Shown here: positions 62,029 through 64,000 of the stretch, piece by piece
How the letters are laid out: each line of letters begins with the position of its first letter
Position numbering within the stretch: the first letter of the stretch is position 1
Assembly: GCA_947624685.1 (NCBI GenBank)
Contig: CANQLJ010000004.1
Span: forward strand, 1-64,000
DNA: 64,000 bases
Direction: 5' to 3'
Origin: Candidatus Gastranaerophilales bacterium
GTDB taxonomy: Bacteria > Cyanobacteriota > Vampirovibrionia > Gastranaerophilales > Gastranaerophilaceae
Program-made: the position numbers and the translations under genes
Notes under the pieces: model-generated
Told to the model about the DNA's origin: nothing
The model's database searches: none
What the model saw: the letters and a program-made list of their open reading frames with translations, nothing else

Positions 62029-64000
62029 CTATTTTTCAGTTGTTTCTTCCGGCTCCTTCGGATCGTCATGGTAAGTGACATGAATATCTTCAACGTCTTT
62101 TTTATTGACTTTAATTGCTTTATTTACACTCATGACTTTTCCTTGAATATCATATTTCTTTTCAATTTCGGCTTTTTGTTCGGGACTTGAAGCAATCAGA
62201 CCCGTTTTTGGATTAACGCAGGAAATTGCTCTTGCCATTTCAAAGTCTTCAAGCTTGAAGTTGCCTTTTGCTATCTCAACTGTCGTGTCATAAAGAGCAT
62301 TCAGGCTTCCGCAATCTGCCCAGGGTTCTTCTGTCGGAATTACATAGAGTTTTTGGGAACCAAGAATTTCTTTTGCTTCAACAATTAATTTATCGGGCAA
62401 GTCTTCGGGTTTATTTCCCAGTGTTTTTGCAAGCAATTGTTTAATATTTTCTATGTCCGAAATTGTATCGATTGGATTATCAATCAACGCCTTGAGTATC
62501 GGAATATATTGTTTTGACCAGTCTCTCGATTCTTTTTCAGCATCTTTAAAATAGTTTTCAAACATGTTCAAGACTTTGAAAGCTTCCTTTGAAACACCGA
62601 ATTGGAATGTGTTTGTGATACACATGCCATCTTTATCCATGTATTCTTGAGGAACCGTGTCGGGTTTTTCCTTGAATCCTTCTATCTCATAAGTTTTTGG
62701 ATCATATTTAATTATACCGAAATTTTTGATACATTTTTGATAAGGCACTTTCTTTGCTATCATTGCAATGGCGGCATCGCCCGAATTTATTAAATCATTT
62801 GCTTTTTTGATAGATTCTGTCATTCTGCTCATCGAGTCGTTCGGGAAAATCAATGCACTGTTGTATTTTTCTTCGTTCATTGTATTCCAAAGGTCTGCGC
62901 TAAATTCGCCGTTGCCTCTGTTTTTACCTCTGTTTAGATAGAATTTGATATTTTTATCAATTCCCAAATTTCCTTTGGAACAATCCAAAAGCCCCGCTTT
63001 ATGAAGCGTTATAAATGTTGTTTCCATAGGCGTTAAGCCTGTTGCGGTTCGAAATACTCCTTTTGTGGATTGAGCTCCGTTTGGTTCGTCGTGGAAAATC
63101 GCGCCAGAAGAAGCATTTGTGTATTCCGCGCGAGAGCCGAAGCCTCCTGCGAGCATTATTAATTGAACATCTTTGGCATTTTTTGCTTCAACAAATTGCG
63201 GAAGAACGATTTCGCCACTATTTACTTTGTCTACAAATTCTTTTACCGAAGCTTTTGTTTCATCCACAAATCTATGGTTTTCAAGTCCGATTACAATTTG
63301 GGTACCGCTGCCGATTGAGGGTTTTGGGTCGATTTTTTCGACTTTTACATCTTGAACTTCAAAAGGAGTGAATCTGCTTCCTTGAGTCATAGCGTCAATT
63401 TTGAGGCTACCTTCGGAGTCATCTTTTTTTGAAAAAGAGCCGGAATTAGTTAATAAAAGATTGTCACCATCTTCCACAACCGCCATCAAATTACCTTTTG
63501 TGTTTAAGACATAGGCTTGTTCGTGCGTCCCTTCGCCTCTATAGTTAATCGGCGTCATATCAAATTTAATTAATTGGCTATAGCCGATGTTTTTGACTTC
63601 TTCGCCCGTAATATCAGCAGAAGGCTTTCTCACGCCCATTTCGAATCTCAGGACTTGTTTATCTTTTTTATCGTTAATATCCAAAAGTTTTATTTGAGCT
63701 CTTGAATAAATAGGGATTGAAGTATTGCCTTCTTTTTTGTCACCGACGTGGATTGTTGTTTTGATTGCGTCATTCACCATCGAAAATTCGCCCGCAAAGT
63801 CATGAAGCAATTTATTTACGTTTGCTCTTGAGCCGACATTTTCACCTTTGGAATCTTTTGTTTTGCAGGTTTGCATGGATAAATTAATGTCGCTGAAGGC
63901 GCCATGGAGGACACCTGTGAATTTTATTGTTCGAGCTAAATTTAATCCGTTTGATTTGATAGCATTTGAAGCAAGTTTTGAAAATTGAAAACTGTTTTCA
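62029..64000 (-). CDS. Large protein with nucleotidyltransferase (GlgC/ManC-like) domain; 5' end outside window
   Basis: The frame stays open from the track start at 63876 to the right edge (41 more codons, reading ...LHGAFSDINLS before MQTCKT), so the gene continues beyond the window and the internal ATG is not its start. The visible part is over 650 residues. The first ~280 show no recognised motif. Then LIMLAGGFGSRAEYTN is the nucleotide loop of sugar nucleotidyltransferases, followed by ALIFPNDSMSRMT and GIIKYDPKTYEIEGFKEKPD, typical of the GlgC/RmlA/ManC group. It may activate a sugar phosphate; substrate unknown. Confidence 0.8.
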   Translation of the reverse strand, partial: ENSFQFSKLASNAIKSNGLNLARTIKFTGVLHGAFSDINLSMQTCKTKDSKGENVGSRANVNKLLHDFAGEFSMVNDAIKTTIHVGDKKEGNTSIPIYSRAQIKLLDINDKKDKQVLRFEMGVRKPSADITGEEVKNIGYSQLIKFDMTPINYRGEGTHEQAYVLNTKGNLMAVVEDGDNLLLTNSGSFSKKDDSEGSLKIDAMTQGSRFTPFEVQDVKVEKIDPKPSIGSGTQIVIGLENHRFVDETKASVKEFVDKVNSGEIVLPQFVEAKNAKDVQLIMLAGGFGSRAEYTNASSGAIFHDEPNGAQSTKGVFRTATGLTPMETTFITLHKAGLLDCSKGNLGIDKNIKFYLNRGKNRGNGEFSADLWNTMNEEKYNSALIFPNDSMSRMTESIKKANDLINSGDAAIAMIAKKVPYQKCIKNFGIIKYDPKTYEIEGFKEKPDTVPQEYMDKDGMCITNTFQFGVSKEAFKVLNMFENYFKDAEKESRDWSKQYIPILKALIDNPIDTISDIENIKQLLAKTLGNKPEDLPDKLIVEAKEILGSQKLYVIPTEEPWADCGSLNALYDTTVEIAKGNFKLEDFEMARAISCVNPKTGLIASSPEQKAEIEKKYDIQGKVMSVNKAIKVNKKDVEDIHVTYHDDPKEPEETTEK

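Noticed and set aside
1-64000. tRNA or rRNA genes, CRISPR arrays, insertion sequences, prophage
   Set aside because: No cloverleaf-like sequences were noticed in the intergenic gaps, no regularly spaced direct repeats with spacers, and no transposase or integrase proteins.

Overview
This window is a low-GC (about one third G+C by eye), gene-dense chromosomal segment of a diderm bacterium. Lipid A synthesis (lpxK), an MlaE/F/D-type outer-membrane lipid transporter and a diaminopimelate-type murE point to a Gram-negative envelope. Several gene families look cyanobacterial (OmpR/RpaB-like regulator beside a CtpA-like protease, a stand-alone small DprA-like protein, RicT/PSP1 with rsfS), while a sodium-pumping oxaloacetate decarboxylase points to fermentation. 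Together with abundant odd prepilins, this best fits the non-photosynthetic Cyanobacteriota (Melainabacteria/Vampirovibrionia, probably gut Gastranaerophilales). That assignment is inference; no rRNA or phylogeny is available here.

Layout. 1-1.7 kb: a truncated Na+/amino-acid symporter and an exported phosphoesterase-like protein. 1.7-8.3 kb: five prepilin-like genes, four in one minus-strand operon and one divergent; three share a glycine-rich C-terminal domain ending in tryptophan. 8.4-11 kb: serA and a double GNAT protein. 11.2-15.3 kb: mlaE-mlaF-mlaD then lpxK. 15.3-22.2 kb: a receiver-STAS protein, a phosphohexomutase, a three-repeat exported protein, a flavoprotein, purB and a HEAT-like protein. 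22.2-25.9 kb: pyrH-frr-cdsA-rnc-rpe. 25.9-32.3 kb: an orphan DUF1016 nuclease, a DprA-like protein, pcrA, a response regulator and ctpA. 32.4-34.1 kb: acpP and fabF. 34.2-41.1 kb: rsfS, ricT, a minimal histidine kinase, a radical SAM protein, acpS, rpsR and a lytic transglycosylase. 41.4-47.6 kb: dnaN-thrB-mnmG, a TIM-barrel protein, a zinc-ribbon protein and serC. 47.7-51.5 kb: birA-oadG-oadA-oadB. 51.6-54.7 kb: an acidic membrane protein, a degenerate ATP-grasp protein with yidD, and a membrane zincin candidate. 54.8-61 kb: murE-ftsI-ftsL-rsmH with small upstream genes and a MscS channel. 61-64 kb: a TPR protein and a large nucleotidyltransferase protein that runs off the right edge.

Regulation. 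Many monocistronic genes have no Shine-Dalgarno sequence. Instead a TATAAT-like box sits exactly 6 nt before the ATG, which predicts leaderless mRNA; genes inside operons mostly have ordinary GGAG-type sites. Eight intergenic hairpins are convincing or plausible terminators. No tRNA, rRNA, CRISPR array, transposase, prophage or replication origin was recognised. Several ORF-track starts were moved on ribosome-site or promoter grounds, and the right-edge ORF was extended because its frame stays open to the edge.
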